From Rhodospirillaceae bacterium (GTDB lineage: Bacteria > Pseudomonadota > Alphaproteobacteria > Rhodospirillales > UBA2165): DNA of 64,000 nt. Below are positions 36,412-44,224 of this stretch, piece by piece. Location: positions 1-64,000 of the forward strand of contig CANIGJ010000008.1 in NCBI GenBank assembly GCA_947467145.1, given 5' to 3'. The position numbers and the translations under genes are program-made. The notes beneath the pieces are model-generated. The model did not search any database, was not told the DNA's origin, and worked only from the letters and a program-made list of their open reading frames with translations. Within the stretch, counting starts at the first letter, position 1; every line of letters starts with the position of its first letter.

Positions 36412-38297
36412 CCTTGCGCATCGCGGGCATCGCCTTACGCCTGCTCGCGTTCTTTTCGCTCGTCTCCTATTTCACCAATCCGGCTCATGCCGCCGAATGC
36501 GGGCGCGTGCGGATCGCGGAGATGAGCTGGGGCTCGGCCGCGGTCATCGCACATGTCGAACGCCTCATTCTAGAGAAAGGCTACGGCTGTCAGGTCGAGA
36601 TGGTCGCGGGCGATACCGTGCCCACGCTGACCGCGATGGCCGAACGCGGCGAGCCCGACGTGGCACCTGAGCTGTGGATCAATGCCGCGCGCGACGTCAT
36701 CGAACGCAGTGTCCAAGAAAACCGTATCAAGATCGCCGCCAAGGTGTTGAGCGACGGCGGTGTCGAAGGCTGGTACGTGCCGAAATATATGGTCGAGAAA
36801 AATCCCGAACTGACGACGCTCAATGCCGTGCTGAAACGACCCGACCTGTTCCCCGATGCCGAGACGCGCGGCAAGGGCCGCTTCTATACCTGCCCCGCCG
36901 GCTGGGCCTGCCAGATCGTGAACGACAATCTATTCAAGGCGTACGGTTTGGACAAAGCGGGCTTCGTGGCGTTCGATCCGGGTTCCGGCGAAGGCTTGGC
37001 CGCCGCCATCGCCAAGGCGCACGAACGCAGCGAGCCGTTCTTCGGCTATTACTTCGGCCCGACCGCCATGCTCGGCCGCTATCCGATGCAGCGCTTGGGC
37101 GGCATGGAACACGATCCCGCGACGTGGGATTGCATGTCCAAACCCAATTGCGCCACACCGCGACCCAACATGTATCCGCCGGCCGACGTCATCGGCGTCG
37201 TCACCGCACGCTTCGCCGAACGCGCACCCGATGTCTTCGCCGTACTGCAAAAGATTTCCTGGCCGAACGCAACGGTGAGCGCGATCCTGGCGTGGCAGGA
37301 AGATCAGCGCGCCACGGCGGCCGAGGCGGCCGAACATTTCATCGCGACCGACGAGGCGATCTGGACGCAATGGGTGCCGGCCGAGATAGCGGCCAAGGTG
37401 CGCGCCGTAGGACCGACGTGGTATTCCGAATTTCCCGCTTTGGATCCCGCACGCCTGCGCGAACTCGAACGTGCCATTGATGAATCCTACCGCACCTTCA
37501 CACGCACGTATGGTCCAAGCATCGAACGCGTCTTCACGCCCTTGCTCGCTTTGCTCGTCGTCATCGAGGATGCGCTGCTCGCCACGCCCTGGTGGATCGT
37601 CTTCGGCGCCTTGGTGGCGCTGGTCTATCTCGCCGGGCGGGCACTCATGCTCACCATCGGCGTCGCGGTCGCCTTCTATGACATCGGCTGGCTCGGCATG
37701 TGGGACGATACGATGCGCACGCTCGCCATCATCTCGGTCGCTACCATCATCGCCATCGCGCTCGGCATTCCTATCGGTGTCTGGATGGCGCGCTCGAATC
37801 GCGCGCAGGCGGTCTTCACGCCGCTGCTCGACGTGATGCAGACCTTGCCGATCTTCGTCTATCTCATTCCGGTGGTGATGCTGCTCGGCCTCGGCAAGGT
37901 GCCCGGCCTGATCGCGGTCGTCATCTATGCGATTCCGCCGGTCATCCGGCTCACCAATCTCGGCCTGCGCCTGGTCGACAAGGACGTGCTCGAAGCCGCC
38001 GACGCCTTCGGCGCCAATTGGCGCCAGCGCCTGCTCGGCGTGCAGCTTCCCCTCGCCCTTCCTAACGTCATGGCCGGCATCAATCAGACGGTGATGCTCG
38101 CGCTCTCCATGGTCGTGATTGCGTCAATGATCGGCGTACGCGGTCTCGGCCAACCGGTACTGCGCGCCGTCACCAACCAATATTTCGCCGTCGGGCTCTT
38201 CTACGGCGCGGCGGTCGTGGCGCTGGCCATCATGTTCGACCGCACCTTCCAGGCCTATGGCAAGCGCGTCCAAGCGCTCCGAAAGACCGTGCCATGA
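36408..38297 (+). CDS. glycine-betaine type ABC transporter: binding protein fused to permease
   Basis: Predicted 629-residue fusion. A signal peptide (1-29, ending in AHAAE) leads to an OpuAC-type binding domain (about 30-345) with Trp-containing ligand segments EMSWGSAAVIAHVERL, PELWINAARDVIE and GWYVPKYMVEKNP. From about 375 a ProW/OpuAB-type permease follows, with the EAA loop EAADAFGANWRQRLLGVQLPLALP. The GTG start overlaps the preceding stop; a longer frame overlapping that gene is rejected. Fusions in this class normally have the permease first, so the order is unusual. Probably moves betaine, choline or a similar quaternary amine. Confidence 0.9.
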   Translation: MTLRIAGIALRLLAFFSLVSYFTNPAHAAECGRVRIAEMSWGSAAVIAHVERLILEKGYGCQVEMVAGDTVPTLTAMAERGEPDVAPELWINAARDVIERSVQENRIKIAAKVLSDGGVEGWYVPKYMVEKNPELTTLNAVLKRPDLFPDAETRGKGRFYTCPAGWACQIVNDNLFKAYGLDKAGFVAFDPGSGEGLAAAIAKAHERSEPFFGYYFGPTAMLGRYPMQRLGGMEHDPATWDCMSKPNCATPRPNMYPPADVIGVVTARFAERAPDVFAVLQKISWPNATVSAILAWQEDQRATAAEAAEHFIATDEAIWTQWVPAEIAAKVRAVGPTWYSEFPALDPARLRELERAIDESYRTFTRTYGPSIERVFTPLLALLVVIEDALLATPWWIVFGALVALVYLAGRALMLTIGVAVAFYDIGWLGMWDDTMRTLAIISVATIIAIALGIPIGVWMARSNRAQAVFTPLLDVMQTLPIFVYLIPVVMLLGLGKVPGLIAVVIYAIPPVIRLTNLGLRLVDKDVLEAADAFGANWRQRLLGVQLPLALPNVMAGINQTVMLALSMVVIASMIGVRGLGQPVLRAVTNQYFAVGLFYGAAVVALAIMFDRTFQAYGKRVQALRKTVP

Positions 38298-39334
38298 GCA
38301 ACACCAAGATCGAACTGCGCGGCCTCACCAAGGTTTACGGCGCAGAACCGGAGATGGCGCTGAAGCTGGCGCGCGACGGCCTCACCAAACAAGAGGTCAT
38401 GGACAGCATCGGCCATGTGGTGGCGCTGCGCGATATCGACCTCGATATCCAAAGCGGCGCGATCCACATCGTCATGGGCTTGTCGGGCTCGGGCAAATCG
38501 ACCCTGATCCGCCTGATCAACCGGCTAATCGAACCGACCGGCGGCAGCATCCATCTCGAAGGCATGGATATCGTCAAGCTATCGCGCGAGCCGCTGATGG
38601 AGCTGCGCCGCCGCCATATCGCCATGGTGTTCCAACGTTTCGCGCTGTTCCCGCATCGTAGCGTGCGCGACAACGTCGCCTACGGGCTCGAGGTCCAAGG
38701 CGTGAACACAGAACCGCGCCGCAAGCGCGCCGACGAATGGATCGAACGCGTCGGATTGACTGGTTACGCCGACCGGGCACCGTCGGAACTATCCGGCGGC
38801 ATGCAGCAACGCGTCGGCTTGGCGCGTGCGCTCTGCGCCGGAGCGGAAATCTTGTTGATGGACGAACCGTTCGGTGCGCTCGATCCGCTGATCCGCGCCG
38901 AAATGCAGGATGTATTGCTGAAGCTGCAAGCCGATCTGAAAAAGACCATCTTGTTTATCACCCACGATCTCGGTGAAGCGCTGCGCCTCGGCAACCGCGT
39001 CGCCATCTTGCGCGATGGACTACTGGTGCAAGATGCCGAGCCCGAAGACATTGTGATGAACCCTGCCGACGCCTACGTCGCCGAATTCGTGCGCGACATC
39101 AATCGCGGCCGCGTGCTGACGGCGCGCGCTCTCGTTCATGCCAAGTCGCAGGCGCCGCTGCTCGCCGTGGCGGGACCGACCATTCCAGCCGCAATGGCGC
39201 TGGAGGATGCGGCGGCGTTGTTGGTGCGCGAAGGTGCTGCCGAAGGCATCGTCGTGCTGCCCGGCGATCAAGTGCTCGGAAAACTCACCCTGGCTGAGAT
39301 CATCACCGCGATGGTGCGGCCGGACAAAACTTAA
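38294..39334 (+). CDS. proV: glycine-betaine type ABC transporter ATPase
   Basis: Predicted 346-residue ProV/OpuAA-type ATPase. It has the class-specific N-terminal extension (LTKVYGAEPEMALKLARDGLTKQEVMDS), Walker A GLSGSGKST, signature LSGGMQQRVGLARALC and Walker B ILLMDEPFGALDPL. The C terminus (EDAAALLVREGAAEGIVVLP ... VLGKLTLAEIITAMV) is a shortened CBS-like region. The start overlaps the permease stop by four bases. Confidence 0.92.
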   Translation: MSNTKIELRGLTKVYGAEPEMALKLARDGLTKQEVMDSIGHVVALRDIDLDIQSGAIHIVMGLSGSGKSTLIRLINRLIEPTGGSIHLEGMDIVKLSREPLMELRRRHIAMVFQRFALFPHRSVRDNVAYGLEVQGVNTEPRRKRADEWIERVGLTGYADRAPSELSGGMQQRVGLARALCAGAEILLMDEPFGALDPLIRAEMQDVLLKLQADLKKTILFITHDLGEALRLGNRVAILRDGLLVQDAEPEDIVMNPADAYVAEFVRDINRGRVLTARALVHAKSQAPLLAVAGPTIPAAMALEDAAALLVREGAAEGIVVLPGDQVLGKLTLAEIITAMVRPDKT

Positions 39335-39335
39335 A

Positions 39336-39403
39336 CCTCATCCTGAGCCTGTCGAAGGATAGGCAAGCGGCACATCCCATGCTTCGACAAGCTCAGCATG
39401 AGG
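39336..39403. repeat. long inverted repeat after proV
   Basis: Arms of 25 bases at 39336-39360 and 39379-39403 match with three mismatches around an 18-base loop. The arms contain the cctgagcctgtcgaagg / cttcgacaagctcag pattern that I know as a widespread intergenic hairpin in alphaproteobacteria. It sits between convergent genes and may also stop transcription of both. Confidence 0.75.
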
Positions 39404-39406
39404 ACG

Positions 39407-40144
39407 TTATCCCGCGCTCGGCGCCTTGCACTTGTCGCCGGTCACGATGACGAAGCCGCGCGTTTCCGCCGTCTGCATCGAGAAGCGATATTCCGCCGTG
39501 TCGGTCATCACCGAATATTGCATCGGCAGCACGCCCGAGGTCTCGACCCTGCGGCCGCCAAGGGTGAGGAACGATACGGTGATCGGTTGCGCCGGATCGA
39601 AAGCCGCCAACTTGGCGCCGTCGCTCGTCGCGGTTTTGCCTTCCGCCGTCACGGTGATCGAATTGTCGGCGAAGCCCACGCTGTCATTGCCGCCCGGATG
39701 CAGTGGTGTCCGCACGATGAAGCGCTTGGTGACCGGTTTGTCTTCGCAGGCCGGCTTATTGACGATGGAACTGATCGCCATGGCGAGGCGCGCCGGCAGC
39801 ACGCCCTCGTTCAAGCGCGCGCGCAATTGCGCCTGCAAATCCTTCGCCGGGCCCGTCGGCACATCGCGCTCATACATCTGCTTCCAATAGGCTTCCTGTC
39901 CGGCGGCTTGTTCCACCGCCGACTGCGCCTTGGCGTCGCGCTCTTCAAAGCTCGCCATGTTCTGCTTGAGCTGACCGATCTCGTTCTGCAGGCGCACGAC
40001 CTCGCGCTCGGCGAACATGCCGCCCGCCGTATAGATCGCGTAGCCGGCGCCACCGACCAGCGCCAGGACGAAGACGACGGAGAAGAAGCGCGACCGGCTC
40101 TGACGGCGCGACCGACGGCGGCTTTCATGCAGGCTCAAAGGCAT
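39407..40144 (-). CDS. hypothetical membrane-anchored protein with coiled coil
   Basis: Predicted 245-residue protein. A basic N terminus (SRRRSRRQSRSRFF) precedes one transmembrane helix (VVFVLALVGGAGYAIYTAG), then a coiled-coil-like stretch (REVVRLQNEIGQLKQNMASFEERDAKAQSAVEQ) and a C-terminal domain of probable beta structure with two well-separated Cys (PACEDKP, GDKCKAP). No family is recognised. The topology suggests an inner-membrane protein with its bulk in the periplasm. It lies next to pspF on the same strand but 46 bases away. Confidence 0.75.
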   Translation of the reverse strand: MPLSLHESRRRSRRQSRSRFFSVVFVLALVGGAGYAIYTAGGMFAEREVVRLQNEIGQLKQNMASFEERDAKAQSAVEQAAGQEAYWKQMYERDVPTGPAKDLQAQLRARLNEGVLPARLAMAISSIVNKPACEDKPVTKRFIVRTPLHPGGNDSVGFADNSITVTAEGKTATSDGAKLAAFDPAQPITVSFLTLGGRRVETSGVLPMQYSVMTDTAEYRFSMQTAETRGFVIVTGDKCKAPSAG

Positions 40145-40190
40145 TCGAGCGTCACTCCACTCTGTTTTGTTTACTTAAACGTATTGGGGC

Positions 40191-41225
40191 TCAGGCGATC
40201 GCATATTTGCGCAGCCGGCTTCTAAACTGGTGATAACCGAGTCCCAGATGTTTCGCAGCGTCTTTTTGATTGTGGCGATTGACCTCCAACGCCTCGCTCA
40301 GCAACCGGCTTTCGATCGCGGCGAGCGTTTCCTTGAGGTCGAGCGGGCTTTTGGCGTGCGGCGCACTCATTCCACTGGCCGTGACATCGACCGGTTGTGA
40401 TTTTGCTGTGACTGCAGCTTTCCCAAGATTACTTTGGGGGCGGAACGGCGATTCGAACGGATCGAAATTGATCGCCACGACCGGCGTCTCGGGACTGGAA
40501 TGCAGATACACCGCGCGCTCCACCGCGTTGCGCAATTCACGGATATTGCCCGGCCAGGCATGTTTGGCGAGTGCCGCCAGCGCGGCTGGCGAAAATCCGG
40601 GAAAACTCGGCCACCCTAATTCGTTCGACATGCGGCGCCCAAAATGTGTCGCCAGTAGGGCGATGTCGTGCTCGCGCGCGCGCAAGGGCGGCACGGTCAA
40701 CACGTCGAACGACAAACGGTCGAGCAGATCGGCGCGAAAGCGCCCGGCGTCCGCTTCGCTCGGCAGGTCGACATTGGTCGCGCCGACCACGCGCACATCG
40801 ACACTGATCGTGCGGTTGCCGCCGACGCGCTCGAACGTGCCGTATTCGATGACGCGCAGGATCTTCTCCTGCGCCTTCAGCGTCGCGTTGGCGATTTCAT
40901 CCAGGAACAAGGTGCCGCCATTGGCGACCTCGAAGCGCCCGACGCGGCGCTGCGTGGCGCCGGTGAACGCGCCGGCCTCATGACCGAACAGTTCGGTTTC
41001 CAACAGCGTGTCGGGCAGTGAGGCGCAATTGAGTTCGACGAACGGCCCCTGCCAGCGTTTGGATAAAAAGTGCAGCCGGTTGGCGATCAGCTCCTTGCCG
41101 GTGCCGCGCTCACCGATCACCAGGACCGGGCGGTCCTGCGGTGCGGCCAATTGGACCCGCTCCATCAGATCGAGAAAATGCGCGGACTCGCCGATCATCG
41201 GCGGCAATTCGGGAAGACGTTCCAT
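40191..41225 (-). CDS. pspF: phage shock operon activator PspF
   Basis: Predicted 344-residue sigma-54 enhancer-binding protein without a receiver domain. The AAA+ core has Walker A GERGTGKELIA, the sigma-54 contact loop GAFTGATQRRVGRFE, Walker B GGTLFLDEI, and a Fis-type helix-turn-helix at the end (NQKDAAKHLGLGYHQFRSRLRKY). It is divergent from pspABC, with a sigma-54 promoter in between; PspA inhibits it in the known systems. Length fits PspF. Confidence 0.93.
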   Translation of the reverse strand: MERLPELPPMIGESAHFLDLMERVQLAAPQDRPVLVIGERGTGKELIANRLHFLSKRWQGPFVELNCASLPDTLLETELFGHEAGAFTGATQRRVGRFEVANGGTLFLDEIANATLKAQEKILRVIEYGTFERVGGNRTISVDVRVVGATNVDLPSEADAGRFRADLLDRLSFDVLTVPPLRAREHDIALLATHFGRRMSNELGWPSFPGFSPAALAALAKHAWPGNIRELRNAVERAVYLHSSPETPVVAINFDPFESPFRPQSNLGKAAVTAKSQPVDVTASGMSAPHAKSPLDLKETLAAIESRLLSEALEVNRHNQKDAAKHLGLGYHQFRSRLRKYAIA

Positions 41226-41304
41226 GGCGAAAATATAGACTAGTTAGCGAATTTCACCACTTTTTATCATAAACACATACATCGCTCTAAAAAATATATA
41301 ATAA

Positions 41305-41317
41305 TATCAATATCTTA
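41305..41317 (+). promoter_or_regulatory. IHF binding site in the psp control region
   Basis: TATCAATATCTTA is an exact match to the IHF consensus WATCAA-N4-TTR. It lies just upstream of the -24 element in a very AT-rich gap, where an IHF bend would bring bound PspF to the polymerase, as known for the E. coli psp promoter. Confidence 0.6.
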
Positions 41318-41321
41318 GCTT

Positions 41322-41337
41322 TGGCATGCTTCCTGCT
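41322..41337 (+). promoter_or_regulatory. sigma-54 promoter of pspABC
   Basis: TGGCATGCTTCCTGCT matches the -24/-12 consensus (TGGCACG-N4-TTGCW) with two mismatches and correct spacing between GG and GC. A start near 41348 is expected, 24 bases before pspA, whose ATG has AGGAG seven bases upstream. Confidence 0.8.
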
Positions 41338-41371
41338 CTTATTGGCTCAATAGCAGTTCAGGAGCATTGTG

Positions 41372-42055
41372 ATGGGTATCTTTTCGAGACTGGGCGACAT
41401 CATCAATTCGAACGTCACCGCGATCCTCGATCGCGCGGAGGACCCGGAAAAGATCGTCCGCCTGATGATCCAGGAAATGCAGGAGACCCTCGTCGAGGTG
41501 CGCGCCAATGCGGCCAAGCTGATCGCGGATCGCAAGGAAGCCAACCGCACCCAGGCCCGCATCGAAGCCGCCGCCGCCGATTGGCTGAAGAAGGCCGAAC
41601 TCGCCGTCTCCAAGGATCGCGAGGATTTGGCCAAGGGCGCGCTGCTTGAAAAAGCGAAGCTGGACGAGACCTCGCGCCTGCTCGAAGAAGACATCGAAGC
41701 GCTCGATAACGCCATCGCCAGCCACGAGGCTGATATCGTGAAGCTCGAAGCCAAGCTGCGCGAAGCCGCCGCCAAGCAGAAGACCATGCAGGCCCGCGCG
41801 CAAAGTGCCACGAGCGCCATCCGCATCCGCAAGCAGGTGTCGGATCGGCGCATCGACGATGCCTTCACCCGCTTCGAGAAGATGGAAAAGCGCATCGATA
41901 GCTTGGAAGGCGAAGCGGAGTCCTACAATCTGGGCACCGGCAAGAGCCTCGCCGACGAGATCGCCGATCTCGAAACCGACGGCCGCGTCGAAGCCGAGCT
42001 GAACGAGCTGAAGGCGAAACTGCGCGGCGCCCGCGCGCCAACGCTAAAAGCCTAA
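41372..42055 (+). CDS. pspA: phage shock protein A
   Basis: Predicted 227-residue IM30/PspA family protein: amphipathic N terminus (GIFSRLGDIINSNVTAILDRAEDPEKIVRLMIQEMQE), then long coiled-coil helices to the end. It binds stressed inner membrane and inhibits PspF in known systems. The ATG at 41372 with AGGAG upstream is chosen. First gene of the sigma-54 controlled operon. Confidence 0.95.
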   Translation: MGIFSRLGDIINSNVTAILDRAEDPEKIVRLMIQEMQETLVEVRANAAKLIADRKEANRTQARIEAAAADWLKKAELAVSKDREDLAKGALLEKAKLDETSRLLEEDIEALDNAIASHEADIVKLEAKLREAAAKQKTMQARAQSATSAIRIRKQVSDRRIDDAFTRFEKMEKRIDSLEGEAESYNLGTGKSLADEIADLETDGRVEAELNELKAKLRGARAPTLKA

Positions 42056-42114
42056 GCGTCGCCCTAGAAACGCCTAAAAGTTGCGCTAAATCGGAGGACT
42101 GACTAGGAACACCG

Positions 42115-42342
42115 ATGGAATTCTTTCTCACGATTATTGTCGCCACGTTTGCGGTGATCGTCTTGCCGATCTGGATCATCGCGCACTACGCGACGCGCTG
42201 GCGTACGTCGAAGGTCATCACGAACGCGGACGAACAATTGCTCTCCGAGCTGTGGGAGTCCGCACGCAAGATGGAAGATCGCATTCGCAACCTGGAGCGC
42301 ATCCTCGACGAGGATTCGCCCCATTGGAGGGAACGTCTATGA
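42115..42342 (+). CDS. pspB: phage shock protein B
   Basis: Predicted 75-residue inner-membrane protein with one N-terminal transmembrane helix (FLTIIVATFAVIVLPIWIIAHY) and a helical cytoplasmic tail (ADEQLLSELWESARKMEDRIRNLERIL), as in PspB, which works with PspC to sense envelope stress. GGAGG is about 15 bases upstream. Its stop overlaps pspC. Confidence 0.9.
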   Translation: MEFFLTIIVATFAVIVLPIWIIAHYATRWRTSKVITNADEQLLSELWESARKMEDRIRNLERILDEDSPHWRERL

Positions 42343-42731
42343 ACACCAGGACCAACCAGCCCTGGAGCCCGAGCCGGCTGTATCGCGATACCGATAACGC
42401 CATGATGATGGGCGTGTGCGCCGGCATCGCCGATTATTTTGGCCTGCCGCGCTGGGCCGTGCGCGTCGGCTGGGTGTTCTTGCTGTTCGCCTTCACCTTC
42501 ATGACGGTGATCGCCTACTTCGCCATGGGCTTTGTGCTGAAGCCCAAGCCGCTCGATCTTTACGCCAATGCGGAAGACGAACGCTTCTGGCGCGAAGCGC
42601 GCGTCGATCCCAAACGCAGCGTCGGCGATCTGCAGTCGAAATACCGCCACATCGAAAAGCGCATCCGTGACGCCGAAGCGTTCGTGACGTCGAGCGAATT
42701 CAAGCTGCGCCGGGATTTCCGAGGACTTTAA
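42339..42731 (+). CDS. pspC: phage shock protein C
   Basis: Predicted 130-residue PspC-domain protein: RLYRDTDNAMMMGVCAGIADYFGLPRWAVRVGWVFLLF followed by a hydrophobic segment, then a C-terminal helical tail. The ATG overlaps the pspB stop (ATGA) and has GGAGG upstream. In known systems PspB and PspC signal through PspA. Confidence 0.92.
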   Translation: MNTRTNQPWSPSRLYRDTDNAMMMGVCAGIADYFGLPRWAVRVGWVFLLFAFTFMTVIAYFAMGFVLKPKPLDLYANAEDERFWREARVDPKRSVGDLQSKYRHIEKRIRDAEAFVTSSEFKLRRDFRGL

Positions 42732-42735
42732 GCCG

Positions 42736-42948
42736 ATGAAGAACGTCACCCGCACCGTCGATTTCGGTCTCGCCGTCTGGGCGCTGCGCGGCGCCTTCAT
42801 GGCCGGCAAGCTGACGCCGATGGGCGCGCTCCTGCTGCTGCCGACCGCCATCACCTTGGCGCGCGACGGGATCGGCCTGGCGCGTGAAGGCGCGCAATAT
42901 CTGCGCGAGCGCAAGAAGCTCAAAAGCGTCGTTACCCGCGTCCATTAA
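42736..42948 (+). CDS. small membrane protein at the end of the psp operon
   Basis: Predicted 70-residue protein with two short hydrophobic segments (FGLAVWALRGAFMAG and MGALLLLPTAITLA) and a basic tail (LRERKKLKSVVTR). It starts four bases after pspC and is clearly in the same transcript. It holds the position of pspD but I cannot show homology. Confidence 0.72.
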   Translation: MKNVTRTVDFGLAVWALRGAFMAGKLTPMGALLLLPTAITLARDGIGLAREGAQYLRERKKLKSVVTRVH

Positions 42949-42957
42949 AAATAGGGC

Positions 42958-43067
42958 GTCATGGCCGGGCTTGACCCGGCCATCCACGAAAGCGCGATAG
43001 CGCGAAAAGACTCATGACGGCGCAGACGCGCCTACCGTGGATGCCCGGATCAAGTCCGGGCATGACG
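42958..43067. repeat. two-hairpin intergenic repeat, copy 2
   Basis: About 110 bases bounded by gtcat and atgac. Two hairpins (atggccggg-cttga-cccggccat and atgcccgga-tcaag-tccgggcat) flank a core that is the reverse complement of the core at 30507-30622. It begins 10 bases after the last psp-operon gene and may end the operon transcript. Confidence 0.82.
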
Positions 43068-43179
43068 AGAGGCTACAGAACACAACCTCAGCCGCGTTTG
43101 AAACCGCTGGCCTGACCCACTAAGAGAGAGAAAGCAAAGCGACCTCGCGTCGCATACTTATTCTCTAGTGGAGCCTGTC

Positions 43180-43572
43180 ATGACCGAATTCTTCAATCCG
43201 AAGCCCGCCGACGTCCGCGCCCCGGGCGGCCCCTATTCGCACGGCGTCGTCGTCAAGGCCGGCACCGATCTCGTCTACACCGCGGGTCAGGTCGGCGAGC
43301 GCCCGGACGGCAGCGTGCCGTCGACCATCGAGGAACAATGCGACGTCGCCTACGCCAATCTGCTCGGCGTGTTGAAGGCGCAAGGCCTGGCCGCGAAGGA
43401 CATCATCCAGATCCACGTCTACGTGACGGATCGCGCCTATCGCGAACCCTCCAGCGCCGCGCGCGTCAAACATCTGGGCGATCACAAGCCGACCAGCACC
43501 TTCCTGATTGTTCAGGGCCTCGCCCACCACAGCCTGATGATCGAGATCGAGGCGATCGCCGCGAAACCCTGA
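43180..43572 (+). CDS. RidA-family deaminase/endoribonuclease-like protein
   Basis: Predicted 130-residue protein of the YjgF/YER057c/UK114 (Rid) family; RidA members hydrolyse reactive enamine/imine intermediates. Visible are APGGPYSHGVVVKAGTDLVYTAGQVGE, VYVTDRAYREPSSAARVKHLG and the closing TSTFLIVQGLAHHSLMIEIEAIA. The canonical Rid Arg near 105 is not in its usual IEVDAVA context and should be checked. The ATG at 43180 is chosen over a GTG at 43168. Confidence 0.88.
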   Translation: MTEFFNPKPADVRAPGGPYSHGVVVKAGTDLVYTAGQVGERPDGSVPSTIEEQCDVAYANLLGVLKAQGLAAKDIIQIHVYVTDRAYREPSSAARVKHLGDHKPTSTFLIVQGLAHHSLMIEIEAIAAKP

Positions 43573-43594
43573 TGCCGCACGGCGGCTAGCGGTC

Positions 43595-44083
43595 ATGGCC
43601 TGGGATCCGCTCGTCAAAAAGGTCGCCTGGTTCGGCGGCGCCTACCTGTTCGTAGCCGCCACCGTCGCCCTCTACATCGTCATGACCGGGTCCTTCGCCG
43701 GACGCGGCACCGGGGTCGATCCCGAGACCGCCGCGCGCGGGCACAGCCATTACGAGGCCCATTGCGCGCGCTGCCACGGCGCGGACCTCAAGGGTCAGCC
43801 GGGCTGGGAAACGCGCCGCGCCGACGGCACCGTGCCCGCCCCGCCACAGGACGAAAGCGGCCATACCTGGCAGCATCCCGACCGGCAGATTTTCGATTAC
43901 ATCAAGCTCGGCGGCGGCATCTTCTCCAAACGCGGCGAACGCTCCGAGATGCCGGGCTATGCCGATCAGCTCTCCGATCCGCAGATCTGGGAGGTCATCG
44001 CCTACATCAAAAGCCGCTGGCCCGAAGAGACCCGTGCCCGCCAGCTCCGCGCCAATATGATCGGCGGGTTTGAGCACCATTAG
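43595..44083 (+). CDS. membrane-anchored c-type cytochrome
   Basis: Predicted 162-residue monoheme cytochrome c. One N-terminal transmembrane helix (GGAYLFVAATVALYIVM) anchors a periplasmic domain with the heme motif CARCH (EAHCARCHGADLKG) and a Met ligand likely in SEMPGYADQLSDPQIWEVIAYIKSRW. It starts 23 bases after the RidA-like gene. The physiological partner is unknown. Confidence 0.9.
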   Translation: MAWDPLVKKVAWFGGAYLFVAATVALYIVMTGSFAGRGTGVDPETAARGHSHYEAHCARCHGADLKGQPGWETRRADGTVPAPPQDESGHTWQHPDRQIFDYIKLGGGIFSKRGERSEMPGYADQLSDPQIWEVIAYIKSRWPEETRARQLRANMIGGFEHH

Positions 44084-44141
44084 GATTTATCCCCAGATTT
44101 ACCCCGCTCTAGTCCATTGATTTCGTTGTCAAATAAAAGTT

Positions 44142-44156
44142 GTTGCCATTTTGTTC
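44142..44156. promoter_or_regulatory. SOS-box-like sequence
   Basis: GTTG-N7-GTTC matches the alphaproteobacterial LexA box (GTTC-N7-GTTC) at seven of eight fixed positions; a further GTTC is at 44169-44172. It lies about 70 bases before a 29-codon gene. One mismatch in a short motif makes this a weak call. Confidence 0.35.
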
Positions 44157-44224
44157 TATTCATGGTTTGTTCTCATCCCAACGCACATACCCTTGGGCGT
44201 TGCGACTAGAACGGGAGCAAAACC

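Noticed and set aside
30507-43067. CRISPR-like reading of the short repeats
   Set aside because: The repeats are two isolated inverted copies 12 kb apart, with no regular spacers and no cas genes.
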